From Cladopsammia gracilis (Eukaryota; Cnidaria; Anthozoa; Scleractinia; Dendrophylliidae): a stretch of 64,000 bases of DNA. The stretch spans positions 186,001 to 250,000 of the forward strand of contig JAJGOT010000320.1 in the NCBI GenBank assembly GCA_022457155.1, in the 5' to 3' direction. Numbering within the stretch: the stretch's first letter is position 1; every line of letters begins with the position of its first letter. The notes beneath the pieces were generated by a model. It saw nothing but the letters and a program-made list of their open reading frames with translations, was not told the origin of the DNA and made no database searches. The translations under genes were made by a program, and so were the position numbers. Below are positions 53,701 through 64,000 of this stretch, in pieces.

Positions 53701-56700
53701 GTTACAGTCTGTAGGTAATAAAAAAATAAAACAAACTTATTGTTGGCAAACTATTGAAAACTTAAGAGCTCCTTACAGAAAACTGCTGTTCAGTAGCTTT
53801 CATTCAAATGGTCACACCTTAGAATTTCGTCTACAGACTCAAAAGTTACAATCACCAAGCACTGCATTATAAACACAGTACCACAGGAAAGTACTGCTCA
53901 ATAGCTTTCATTTGAATGATCACACTTTAGGATTTCATCAAAGGCAAACTCAGACTTAAGATTCTTGTAAAAACACTTTAACTTATAGACAATGGAAAGA
54001 AGCTATATACAATAAAGCTATATTGGAAATCAAAGAAACAGTCATTAAATGTGAATAGATTAGTTTAATGTCAGTCCTCATTTCATCAGATTTTGTTGCT
54101 TTCATTTTTTATAGAGCTCCTGTTTTTTCAGTTGATGTGCCTTGCTTTTTCAGCCTGCTTCGTGAGATTTTTCATGGTTTTACTGACTATAAGGCCAACC
54201 TGCAGAAAGTATGTTTACTCCAATTTAGTTTCTGTTTATTCTCTTGAAAATAACAAAACTTTGACAAGGAAATGCAGTGGAAGACGTCTCAGTTTACTGA
54301 ATTTTCAACTGAATATTGAACTAAATTTCTGTAATTTTTGGTTCTCTTTGTTTAGATTGAAGAGATGGTGAAAACATGGCAGGTTTGTTTACTTATTTGT
54401 TTGTTTGCAGTAATAAAGTCCTTAGCTGTTTAATACCCAGCAGGACTCAAAGTAAAATCTTTCCACTGGTGTTGAGTGTTAATTAGTTGAGTGTCAAGCA
54501 GTTGAACTCAGGTCTATTGTGAAACAACTCCAGCTAGACTAGTGGTCAGAATGGGATTTGAACCTGAGACCTCCGGATTTAAAGTCCAGTACTCTAACCA
54601 CTCCACCACGCTGCCTTCTGTAAGTATCCGTGCTAACTATTCTTATTTTCTAACTTTTATTGTAAGCTGTCTCCATCATTAACTTGTGCTTGGAGCAAGC
54701 AGGAACCGGATTGGACAAAACTAGTTTATTCTGCTCTTATCTACCTGTCTGGAAGTTCAGGAGGTTAGTTATTTTTGTTTTCCAATTACGACCAGGTCAG
54801 TTATTGGGAAATTTGCCAACAGTGAAGTCATGTACTATGTGAGGAATGGTTACACCCTGTTATATCAGATTCATTAATAATTATAATTTATGCATGAGTA
54901 GTATGTGAGGAATGGTTACACCCTCTTATGTCAGATTCATTAATACTTTATGCATGAATAGTATGTGATGCATGGTTACACCCTGTTATGTCTGATTCAT
55001 TAATAATTATAATTATGCATGAGTAGTATGTGTGGAATGGTTGCACCCTGTTATGTCAGATTCATTAATAATTATAATTTATGCATGAGTAGTATGTGAG
55101 GGATGGTTACACCCTGTTATGTCAGATTCATTAATAATTATAATTTATGCATGAGTAGAATGTGTGGAATGGTTGCACCCTGTTATGTCAGATTCATTAA
55201 TAATTTATGCATGAATAGTATGTGACGCATGGTTACACCCTGTTATGTCTGATTCATTAATAATTATAATTTCTGCACGAGTAGTATGTGAGGAATGGTT
55301 ACACCCTGTTATGTCTGATTCATTAATAATTATAATTTATGCATGAGTAGTATGTGAGGAATGGTTACACCCTGTTATGTCTGATTCATTAATAATTATA
55401 ATTTCGGCATGAGTAGTATGTAAAGAATTGTTACAACCTGTTATGTCAGATTCATTAATAATTATAATTTCTGCATGAGTAGTATGTGAGGAATGGTTAC
55501 ACCCTGTTATGTCTGATTCATTAATAATTATAATTTATGCATGAGTACTATGTGAGGAATGGTTACACCCTGTTATGTCAGATTCATTAATAATTTATGC
55601 AGAGTAGTATGTGATGCATGGTTACACCGTTTCATGTCAACACCTTTCCAGAGACCCCACCTACGTTTGTTCCATTTGTGGATTTCAAAGAAAGGCCTCA
55701 GAAATGGAAGTGGATAGGTAAGAATCTCAGTTAAACCTGCCAAACAGTCAGCCAACAGCTTAATAAATTAATGAAAATAAAAAAATAATCTTTGTTTAGT
55801 GAGTGTGACACTGAATAGTCATGTGACTGAGTGACAAACCTGTGGTCCTCGAATTCCAGGTCGAATTCCAGGTCAAATTCCAGGTCAAATTTAGAAATGC
55901 TAGATTTTGAGGAGGGAAGAAAAAAACAAAGTACGCTGAGAAAAACCCCTCGGAGCAAGGATGAGAACTAACAACAAACTCAACCCACGTATGATGCACT
56001 ACACTACACTTTAGAACGTCCGTACCATGGTAACCACACATTTTTGTCGTATTACCTAAAGTGTTGGAATTGCCGACTCTAACTTAAACATTACTTTGTG
56101 TTCGTCCTTACGTAATAAGCCAGGATTACACGATTTCTTTTGCCTCAACAGGTGATGCAATTTCTCAAAAATGTCTCTTTCTTCCCACCTATGAACAAAC
56201 AAGTGACGTAACAAGCCTGTTCTTTGTCATGAAAAATTGAATTTCTACGAATACTTGAGTGGTATAGCCAGGACGCAGCACCACGGTTTTTTTTAAGAAA
56301 CTAATCCCCTTGTTCATGTGTTGTTTGTATTTAGGCTCTCTTAGAGACTCTGATGAGAAATTAGAGCCGTTAAGCGAAGACTGGCTACGAATCAAAGGGG
56401 AACTAACAAGCAAAAAGGCAAGCTGTGGACACAATAGACGCTATATCGTGTTATGACCTATACCTAGCCCCATACCCGTAGCTTTTCTCATTGTTGATCA
56501 AGCATGCATGATTCGTAATAGATTCTTAACGCAATCTCATTGTTTACTCATCCACTCAGTCCAGTTCACGACGCTTCCTGCACAGGACGCCTCCTGTACA
56601 GGACGCTTCCTGTACAGGCGCCTCCTGCACGGGATACCTCCTGTATAGGACGCTTCCTGCACAGGACGCTTCCTGCACAGGACGCCTCCTGCACGGGATA

Positions 56701-59700
56701 TCTCCTGTATAGGACGCTTCTGCACAGGACGCTTCCTGCACAGGACGCCTCCTGCACTGGACGTCTCCTATACAGGCCCACAAGTCGAACTCAGGAATTT
56801 TTCGCGAAGCGAAGGATTTTGAGAAAATCTATAAAGCCGCGGTGGGTTTATAAACGATAATAAAACTGTTAAAAAAATGTACACCAACTTGGACATTGCC
56901 TCTCGTGTTTAATTATTTTGTATTTTGTTGTAGGGCGTTTCTTCTGAAGCAGACTCCTCTTCCGCTCCTTTACCACGCGTGTAAGTTTGCACAGTTTTAC
57001 ACAGTAACTACTGTTTATTATAATTGGCAGTGAGATAAACAATTTCACAAGTATAGGAAGCCTTTCTTTTAAAAAGAATATTCTTTTTGCAGAAAAACAG
57101 ATTTTGTCGTCAGGCCAAGCACTGAAGATGAAAGAGCCGTTTTCAGAGACCAGGTAAATACGTAATGTTCTTTTCCTTTTGCAACCCACCAGCTTCTTAT
57201 CAAAAAGTTTCAAAGTTTTTTGTTAAAAATACTAAAAAAGGTACAACAACTTTAGAACGTGCTGCGTAATAGCTTTAACTTCATTACTTGGAATAAAACC
57301 TTTCCGTAAAACGTTCGCACTAGACATTTCATATTTTCTCCCCTTCCGTCGAATGAAAGAAATAGGAGACCTGTTCGCAGGTTATAGCTAAAGTATCTCT
57401 GGAACGTTTGTTGTATATGAAACCGCAATCTGTTAGAGTACAACAGACTTATTGTGTATTTACTTACCAAACAGGAAAATGAAAGATATGCCAACCCACA
57501 TAAAGCCTTCACCTTCAGAATGCATGGCTTTGAATCTGTTGTTGGACCAGTTAAGGTATGTAAGTACGTTAGAAAGTCACCGAGGTGCTGTTTACACGGA
57601 AGGGTAACGTTCCTAGCTCTAGGATGTAAAAACCTCTTGGTACTGGTTGTAGCACGTTATAATGTGATGTGGGGATTAGAAAGTCACCGAGGGGTTGTTT
57701 ACACGGAAGGGAAACGTTCCTAGCTCTAGGATGTAAAAACTTTTTGGTACTGGTTGTAGCACGTTATAATGTGATGTCGGGATTAGAAAGTCACCGAGGG
57801 GCTGTTTACACGGAAGGGTAACGTTCCTAGCTCTAGGATGTAAAAACCTTTTGGTACGGGTTGTAGCACGTTATAATGTGATGTGGGGATTAGAAAGTCA
57901 CCGAGGGGTTGTTTACACGGAAGGGTAACGTTCCTAGCTCTAGGATGTAAAAACCTTTTGGTACGGGTTGTAGCACGTTATAATGTGATGTGGGGATTAG
58001 AAAGTCACCGAGGGGTTGTTTACACGGAAGGGTAACGTTCCTAGCTCTAGGATGTAAAAACTTTTTGGTACTGGTTGTAGCACGTTATAATGTGATGTGG
58101 GGATTAGAAAGTCACCGAGGGGTTGTTTACACGGAAGGGTAACGTTCCTAGCTCTAGGATGTAAAAACCTTTTGGTACGGGTTGTAGCACGTTATAATGT
58201 GATGTCGGGATTAGAAAGTCACCGAGGGGCTGTTTACACGGAAGGGTAACGTTCCTGGCTCTAGGATGTAAAAACCTTTTGGTACGGGTTGTAGCACGTT
58301 ATAATGTGATGTCGGGATTAGAAAGTCACCGAGGGGCTGTTTACACGGAAGGGTAACGTTCCTAGCTCTAGGATGTAAAAACCTTTTGGTACGGGTTGTA
58401 GCACGTTATAATGTGATGTGGGGATTAGAAAGTCACCGAGGGGTTGTTTACACGGAAGGGTAACGTTCCTAGCTCTAGGATGTAAAAACCTTTTGGTACT
58501 GGTTGTAGCACGTTATAATGTGATGTGGGGATTAGAAAGTCACCGAGGGGTTGTTTACACGGAAGGGAAACGTTCCTAGCTCTAGGATGTAAAAACCTTT
58601 TGGTACGGGTTGTAGCACGTTATAATGTGATGTACGGATTAGAAAGTCACCGAGGGGTTGTTTACACGGAAGGGAAACGTTCCTAGCTCTAGGATGTAAA
58701 AACCTTTCAGTGCGGGTTGTAGCACGTTATAATGTGATGTGGGATTAGAAAGTCACCGAGGGGCTGTTTACACGGAAGGGAAACGTTCCTAGCTCTAGGA
58801 TGTAAAAACCTTTTGGTAAGGGTTGTAGCACGTTATAATGTGATGCACGGATTAACAAGTCACCGAGAGGCTGTTTACACGGAAGGGTAACGTTCCTAGC
58901 TCTAGGACGTAAAAACCTTTCAGTGTGGGTTGTAGCACTGGGTTCATCCTAGTGCCAGCAGTTTAGGCGCTATTCACTACTATAAGCACATTATTCATAC
59001 GCACAGGCTAGTTACTTACGTTAAACTAGCAGTGAAATCGAGGACTTTAAACAAGAGAAATATGAATTTGGATTAGTGTTTGGTACTGGATTAACGTTAA
59101 TCAGCTTTTGAACAAACAGACCCAAAGGAAACAAGAACAATACAATGACAGTGTAGATCGTTTTATTTATTAAAATACATTCCTGCGCGCCTACGTTCTG
59201 AGGGGAAAATGTGTGACTGCTCACAGTCTAAACCGGTTGCAAATCATCGAACCAAAGGTCAAAATTCTGGCTCGCTGGACAACCTTGTCTTCACAACAGC
59301 AAAGTAACCAGAACCAAAATGTTTGTTGTTTAGGGGGTCTTTAGTAAGGACACCAATCTGAACAAGGCTCGAGAACACTCACTGTTGACGTCATTACGCC
59401 CTCCTTACGTCACCATACTCACACTAGTCAGAGATGCGGCATCCAGACTGCCAAATGGAGAGGGGACTAGGGCGGAGGTAGGCTGAGCCACGTGTTAAGT
59501 TAGAAGCATCTTGTATAGCATTATTAATAGTACCACAGGAGCGTTTTATAAAATTCACCTCTCAATAGACTGGTCAAACCTATAAATATTCGCACACAAG
59601 CTCAAACGTAGACTTGCCACAAGTCGACTGTGAAGCCCCCGAGAGCGCGACGAAGTCGCGAAAAGCGAGCGACGAAAAACGGGCTTTCAGAAAGTCTAGC

Positions 59701-62700
59701 TCAAACGTTATATGTATTATTTACTGGTCGGTCGGTCCGTCTTGCAAAATACTGCGCCCGAGGTCTTGAATACTCAATAATGTTTTGGTACGATCCTTTT
59801 ACTTGAATGTCTGGTTATATTTTGCTGCTCTAGGTAATTTTATTATTTTTGTAGGTGTGTGAGCTGTTGAAGGACTCTCAGTTCCTCAACCCAAATTCGT
59901 CCGATGCACAGGTTGGTATTTACGTACTTAGACTGTTAAGCCTGGTTCACACGTGCGACGCAAATGCAAACGCAAGGAATGGAAACATTTTCATTTCCTT
60001 GCATTTGCATTTGCACTTGCGTTTGCGTTTCACACGTGTGAACCGGGCTCAACGCAAATGCAAACGCAAACGCAAGGTGAAAAGCACTTGTTCGCTTGCG
60101 TTTGCGCTCGCATTTGCATTTGCATTTGCATTTGCGTCGCACGTGTGAACCAGGCCTTAGCAGTCCCTCTCTGGATAGTCGATCGGGAGAGCAAATACTC
60201 GATCAGCGACCAACCGAGCGGCGAGCGAGTGAAAGTAATGCAAACCGAGGGGGCTCTGGGGAAGAGGTGGGAAAGAGGCATCTCGACTCGTTCGCTCGCT
60301 CCAGTCTCGCCGAGCTTGTTTATGTGATCAGCTCGCCCGTTCGATTGACTGAAAACGGACAGCTAGCCGTACATTACGTTCTAGAAACCCATTGGCTCGT
60401 TAAAAAGGGCAATGTCACCTAATTTTAGTGTTACTTTAAAAAAAACGTATTTATCAACGGTAACCTAAAAATAATGATCACGTTTTGTTCCGAATTACTT
60501 ACTAGGGCACAGAAGTTTTGTTTTGTTATGGATACTGAGATGAAAATGGATTGCAACTTAAAAACATTGGACAGTTTGTTCAACTTCTTTCTTGTGTCTT
60601 GGAAAAATCGCGAAAAATTGACAATAGGTTATTCTACCTTTGAGAAACACTCGATATTTTCTTCTTAGTGTTCAAAGAGCAATTTTACAAGTTAGCTGAA
60701 GTAATTTGGAAAATAATTAGTATTTTGACTAAAACATAGCAGAATCCCTATGACAATGCCCCTGACAATGTGACGAGCTTAGAGCAGTTTTTAATTGAGT
60801 GTCGTAAAACCAAAACCAAAGTAATTACTCTGGCCAATCACAGCAGTCGTAAACAATCCAATGAACCAATCAGAGCTCGAAGCAATTACATGTCGGCGGC
60901 GCCAAGCGCGGGAAAACGCGTGCGAGCAAGTCACGATTGGTTTTGGTTTTACTTCTGATTGGTCGAGAAAGTGGCGCGAGATTTTCTAGCCATTCACAAA
61001 GCAAAGCAATGCAAAACCAAAGCAATTGTGTAATTACTTTCGACACTCAATTGAAAACTGCTCTATAAGCTACATTCGAGTTAATACGTGTTTGGAAATG
61101 TTTTCTATGGAGCCAACATTATGGGAGAAAACATGGCATGAACCACAGACGTTCAGATCGAATGTCCAACGTGTGTATCACTTATCTCCACAAATATAAC
61201 TAGAAATTGGAGTGGCTCATGGTGGGTATTTAACATGCCGCAAATCAGAGTGCGTAAAACACTGCCACAATTTTGGTAAAAGTTGATAATCTTATGTAAT
61301 AACAATGGCATAAAATTACTTGAAGTAAAAACAACGACAACAGAGTATTCATCAGATATTTTCCCCTGGAAAAATTCCTGTGTTTATTTTTGCACTAAAC
61401 AAAGGCTTGTTAAATACATAATCACCTCAACCTTATTTTTGTTTTTGTATGATCAAGATTCACACAGTGGTGAGTGGTGCTTTGGATAGACTTCATTATG
61501 AACGCGATCCGTGTGTAAAATATGACAGCAACAGAAAAGTCTGGATCTATCTGCACCGGAGCCGCTCAGAAGAAGAATTTGGTAAGATCTGTAGAATTAC
61601 CTTATTTAGCTTGCTTGCATTTATATCTTAACTTAGGCAGAGAGATATTATAAAGTAAAGTTTCTTGGCTGAGGAAACAACGCGACGGCAGAGATCAGAA
61701 CTTAAACCACCCATCTTCAGATGGAACGTCCAACATGCTAATCACTAACCACCGCATCTACACATACGTTCAAACCTCGAGGGAAATTCACAAAGCGCAG
61801 TTTATTGGTGATATTTTATGAAGTGTCACCAAAAAGCTGACTTTTTATTACTTGATTTCTTGAAGAAAAAATTCACCAAGCCAGTGCAGCAGCAGCGCGA
61901 GCAAAAAAGTTACAGAAACCCAGAGTTGCTCGACAACCGGTACGTATATAATTACAATTAAATCGACCCAGCTATCAAGTCTACACTGGGAGCAAGTTAA
62001 GGCGGGGGTACACATGAATTTGAATGAAATTTGAAGAGGTTTAAAGAAGGGATAGAAGAAGGAAAATGGTTTTTGGAACACCGACAGACAGTTGATACCC
62101 ACGCAAGAGTACCCAGGTTGCTAGTGGACTAACTTGGTGTCCATCTATTAATTATTAACTACAAATTCTAATTTTAAAACTTCACTAAATCTTCAATATT
62201 TCTTATTTCTCTTTATTTTACAAATCCTTTGAGAAAAACTATTTCCTCCCAAACATACCCAAAAATCACCCAAAAATTTACAAAACACTGCCCCATAACA
62301 TAGATTCACGAGATGAGCAGACAGTTTTTGGATTGCTTGAAACGTGAACGAGATATTTCCATCGGAAAAATGGCGTTCATGTGGACCCCCGCCTTAATTG
62401 TGAGTTCATATACACTGTTAACCTGCAAGAAATATCCTATTTTTCTTTTAGTTAGTCTAGTGAGCGCGCTATCTAGATCGCTCGCTAGACTAACTAAAAT
62501 GAAGAAAAAATAAGAGACATTTCGCAGTTTAGGACACTGTAAAACCATGATAAGAAAATGAAGTTATGTGAAGAATTGTATTCCACTCTGGCTACAGTTA
62601 ACCACGTGATCAAAAAACGACCAATGAGGGCGCTTGTTAGCTTCACCAAAAGTCCTACTATACAACAATTGTTTTGCGCATCCCTTGAACTTTGGACCAT

Positions 62701-64000
62701 TTTTTTAAGCAGAAAAACAAAGACAATACATCTACCTCAGTCTCCCACCCAGTTCCTGCACAACACAAAGACGAACCAGAACAATCTGCTGCAGTGTCCA
62801 TATCACCTCACACAGCAAAGATGTCTGCTCAGGTGTCTGTTTTAACCTCCTTTCCACAAGATGATCACGGTATGTAGTTGCGTTACAGTTTGAATTTTAG
62901 AGGGCTACTAGTCACGCTATTTGATCGAAGTGAATGAGACGCTAGGTCACGTTGTTTTATGCGATCCTTTCACGCTTAGTCACGCTATTTGGGTGAACAT
63001 GTCTGCTAGTCAACTTACGTTATTCTGAACAAAACCTATAATTAACGGTAGGTCATGCATCTTAGGTGAACCTGTCACTAATTTTAGGGATGCAGGTTGC
63101 GACAAACTGGCCTTGTGCACAAGTGCAAGTGCCCAATATATTTCATTTAACAAGAGGCTCCAAGCAGCCTTAACTCATGCGCATGCGTAAGAAAATTTTA
63201 TGATATATTTTAAACATGATAAGAAGATGTCCGACCTGGAGATAAGTTACTCCTTTCATTAAGTCATCGTTCCTGCAAACCACGTTGTTTACTATTAAAT
63301 GTTTTGAAAATGAAGGCTGTACCACAATGAAGCCAGTGATTCTTCTAAGTCTCATATATACCAAACGTGAACATAGTAATGTGTGCAGGGTTGTAGGAGA
63401 TGCTGTCGTGACACGTAAGTAACGCTCTTTTACCGGAAGTGACAGTAGCCGGAAGTCACTAAACAGGAAGTGTAAATGGCGAAGACATAACCGGAAGTGC
63501 ACAATTTAAAATATGCGTGCATAAATTTGCATGCAAAATCGTGACAAAAAATAAAAATAATAACAAGAAAAACGGAGCCGAAACCTTACCTCATGCCACT
63601 TCGCGCATGAGTAATTAGTGTAACTTTAGGAGTAACTTTTTGCACAGACCCAAAAGTAAGAACCACTTTGTGCAGCATAGTTAACAGAATCACAAGAAAG
63701 TTCTGCTTTGAATAGTTGCGCTTTGAATGATCAGACTCAAACTTGCCATACGATACCAACCAATGCCTGTGAAGTTTACAGCTTTTGAATGTTGATAGCT
63801 TTTGTTATCATCACAGAACAATCTCTTGTGAAAGTACCATCAAGACTTCAACACACCGCTGACCCAAGCCTCGCTGACTCACCTAGCCGAAAGTTCACAA
63901 GCGCCCTGAACACGCATACAAGTGTGCTGAATACCGCTGATGAGTCTGTGGGTGGAAGCCCTCTTCAGATGCAGGGTCATTCTGTTGTAGGTGATGAACC
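47284..64000 (+). CDS. NFRKB: NFRKB, INO80 complex subunit (partial, continues past window)
   Basis: Twenty-seven exons in frame: 47284-47382, 48091-48168, 48819-48874, 49084-49151, 50112-50182, 50447-50503, 50701-50753, 50992-51054, 51639-51669, 52081-52120, 52243-52472, 52864-52948, 53520-53679, 54115-54208, 54356-54382, 54667-54763, 55652-55717, 56335-56417, 56934-56980, 57093-57153, 57475-57555, 59334-59477, 59855-59911, 61458-61581, 61866-61939, 62713-62869, 63817-64000+. About 795 codons are seen. The protein has an N-terminal DEUBAD region (about 25-150), a Pro/Gly/Tyr-rich insert (206-282), a Lys/Gln-rich segment (311-364), the winged-helix-like region (about 365-500), and a conserved block with HKAFTFRMHGFESVVGPVK and GALDRLHYERDPCVKYD. 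NFRKB is an INO80 subunit; its DEUBAD domain binds and inhibits UCHL5 (established). The Ser/Thr/Gln-rich C-terminus begins at the last exons. Confidence 0.95.
49163..49333. mobile_element. MITE, ATGTTGTAGTTTAAAAT family, copy 1
   Basis: TGTTGTAG at 49163 and CTACAACA ending at 49333 are the ends. Inside, TGATTTCAAACTAGTTT pairs with AAACTAGTTTGAAATCA. 171 bp, in NFRKB intron 4. Confidence 0.85.
49508..49760. repeat. TGCCTGTTAGGGG minisatellite
   Basis: About fifteen irregular 15-20-base units of GTGCCTGTTAGGGG(GG)A, G-rich on the plus strand. Located in NFRKB intron 4. The small frames it generates on both strands are artefacts. Confidence 0.92.
51109..51268. mobile_element. MITE, ATGTTGTAGTTTAAAAT family, copy 2
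   Basis: TGTTGTAGGTTAAAAT at 51109 pairs with ATTTTAACCTACAACA ending at 51268. The interior contains TTTCCTTTGTCCCAGAT, an inverted relative of the copy 1 interior. In NFRKB intron 8. Confidence 0.85.
51794..51875. mobile_element. MITE, ATGTTGTAGTTTAAAAT family, truncated copy 3
   Basis: The left end TGTTGTAGTTTAAAATGATTT and part of the interior (TACTAGTTTGATTTTCACTT, then TTTGTCTGAGAAT) are present; the right end is lost. In NFRKB intron 9. Confidence 0.75.
54430..54618 (-). repeat. tRNA-derived SINE
   Basis: On the minus strand the head GGCAGCGTGGTGGAGTGG, TTAGAGTACTGG and CAGGTTCAAATCCC provides A and B boxes resembling a class-II or Lys-type tRNA. A non-tRNA body follows to about 54430. 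It lies in NFRKB intron 15. Confidence 0.8.
54831..55635. repeat. 66-bp minisatellite, about 13 copies, next to NFRKB exon 17
   Basis: GGAATGGTTACACCCTGTTA recurs about every 66 bases with shared TCAGATTCATTAATAATTAT and TATGCATGAGTAGTATGTG. Some units are shortened to about 60 bases by loss of an ATAATTAT. The array ends 16 bases before exon 17 (55652). Confidence 0.95.
56568..56778. repeat. 16-bp GACGCTTCCTGCACAG minisatellite
   Basis: About thirteen units with GACGCxTCCTGxACAG and a GGATACCTCCTGTATA variant. Located in NFRKB intron 18. It leaves several frames open on both strands; none is a gene. Confidence 0.93.
57565..58940. repeat. 107-bp minisatellite, about 13 copies
   Basis: The marker GATTAGAAAGTCACCGAGG recurs every 107 bases from 57567/57674 to about 58850, with very low divergence between units. 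Each unit contains the palindrome CCTAGCTCTAGG and a GTAGCACGTTATAATG segment. It fills most of the intron between NFRKB exons 21 and 22. Confidence 0.96.
59939..60156. mobile_element. Foldback element made of GCAAAT/GCAAAC hexamers, TTA target duplication
   Basis: The ends AGCCTGGTTCACACGTGCGA and TCGCACGTGTGAACCAGGCC are inverted copies flanked by TTA (59936-59938 and 60157-60159). The interior is arrays of GCAAAC/GCAAAT and their complements, with a second CACACGTGTGAACC near the middle. It lies in NFRKB intron 23. Frames within it come from the hexamers. Confidence 0.85.
60780..61065. mobile_element. MITE, TAGAGCAGTTTTCAATTGA family, copy B
   Basis: A complete copy from TAGAGCAG to CTGCTCTA with ~35-bp inverted ends, almost identical to 15971-16256 in the module locus. 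It carries CCAATCA/TGATTGG boxes and a GGCGGCGCCAAGCGCGGG core. In NFRKB intron 23. Confidence 0.9.
61640..61760 (-). repeat. Degenerate tRNA-derived SINE
   Basis: A diverged relative of the SINE at 44040-44247: AAAGTTTCTTGGCTGAGGAAAC and GACGGCAGAGATCAG align, and the tRNA-like head is eroded. Confidence 0.6.
62437..62511. repeat. Short strong hairpin in NFRKB intron
   Basis: TTTAGTTAGTCTAGTGAGCG and CGCTCGCTAGACTAACTAAA flank a short CGCTATCTAGAT-type spacer. Complementarity extends weakly into TTTTTC/GAAAAA. Possibly a tiny foldback relic. Confidence 0.7.

Noticed and set aside
56540..56860. 106-codon plus-strand frame and three minus-strand frames
   Set aside because: All are produced by the 16-bp minisatellite, which keeps several frames open at once.
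59855..60327. Long frames continuing from NFRKB exon 23 through the hexamer element
   Set aside because: Exon 23 ends at 59911 with an in-frame donor, and the next conserved block is at 61458. The frames beyond are the foldback element's GCAAAC/GCAAAT repeats.

Overview
The window is eukaryotic nuclear DNA, AT-rich and intron-dense, with GT-AG introns, tRNA-derived SINEs, many short inverted-repeat transposons and several minisatellites. Gene content (a KAT7-type histone acetyltransferase, an NFRKB orthologue, and a modular secreted protein built from IGFBP, Kazal, VWC, Kunitz and activin-receptor-type modules) fits an early-branching animal. An anthozoan cnidarian such as a stony coral is my best guess. 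That assignment is inference, because no rRNA or mitochondrial marker is present.

Layout. 1-1.7 kb: the 3' end of an unrecognised plus-strand gene whose last exon encodes a Gln/Asn/Glu-rich tail. 1.9-3.2 kb: a decayed hAT transposon with a perfect 15-bp inverted repeat and an exact 8-bp target duplication. 3.2-10 kb: mostly non-coding DNA with MITE-like elements and simple repeats. 10-30.2 kb: a plus-strand locus of cysteine-rich extracellular modules. Its first half (10.1-18.4 kb) reads as a complete 452-residue secreted protein: signal peptide, IGFBP, follistatin/Kazal, VWC, linker, Kunitz, linker, Kunitz, basic tail. Its second half (20.8-30.2 kb) continues in the same intron phase with a linker, an activin/BMP-receptor-type three-finger ectodomain, a basic linker, three 10-cysteine VWC modules, a truncated fourth VWC, a stop and AATAAA. 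Whether the halves are one alternatively spliced gene or two genes cannot be settled from sequence alone. The protein families suggest a secreted regulator of TGF-beta/BMP or IGF-type ligands.

30.2-35.9 kb: a 12 x 74-bp minisatellite bounded by inverted repeats, a long palindrome, a 142-150-bp satellite and a CGTACG-rich repeat. 35.9-46.9 kb (minus): a 14-exon, 692-codon MYST acetyltransferase of KAT7/HBO1 type that also carries a double PHD finger. Its introns hold an L1-like LINE between two ~350-bp direct copies (one including part of an exon), a CR1/L2-like LINE and a SINE. 47.3-64.0 kb (plus): NFRKB, the INO80 subunit, with 27 exons in the window and continuing past its end. The KAT7 and NFRKB start codons are 360 bp apart, head to head, so they probably share a bidirectional promoter. 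It contains two oppositely oriented YY1-like motifs.

The exon models were assembled by hand from splice sites, reading-frame continuity and remembered family features. Every internal junction given for KAT7, NFRKB and the module locus keeps the reading frame.
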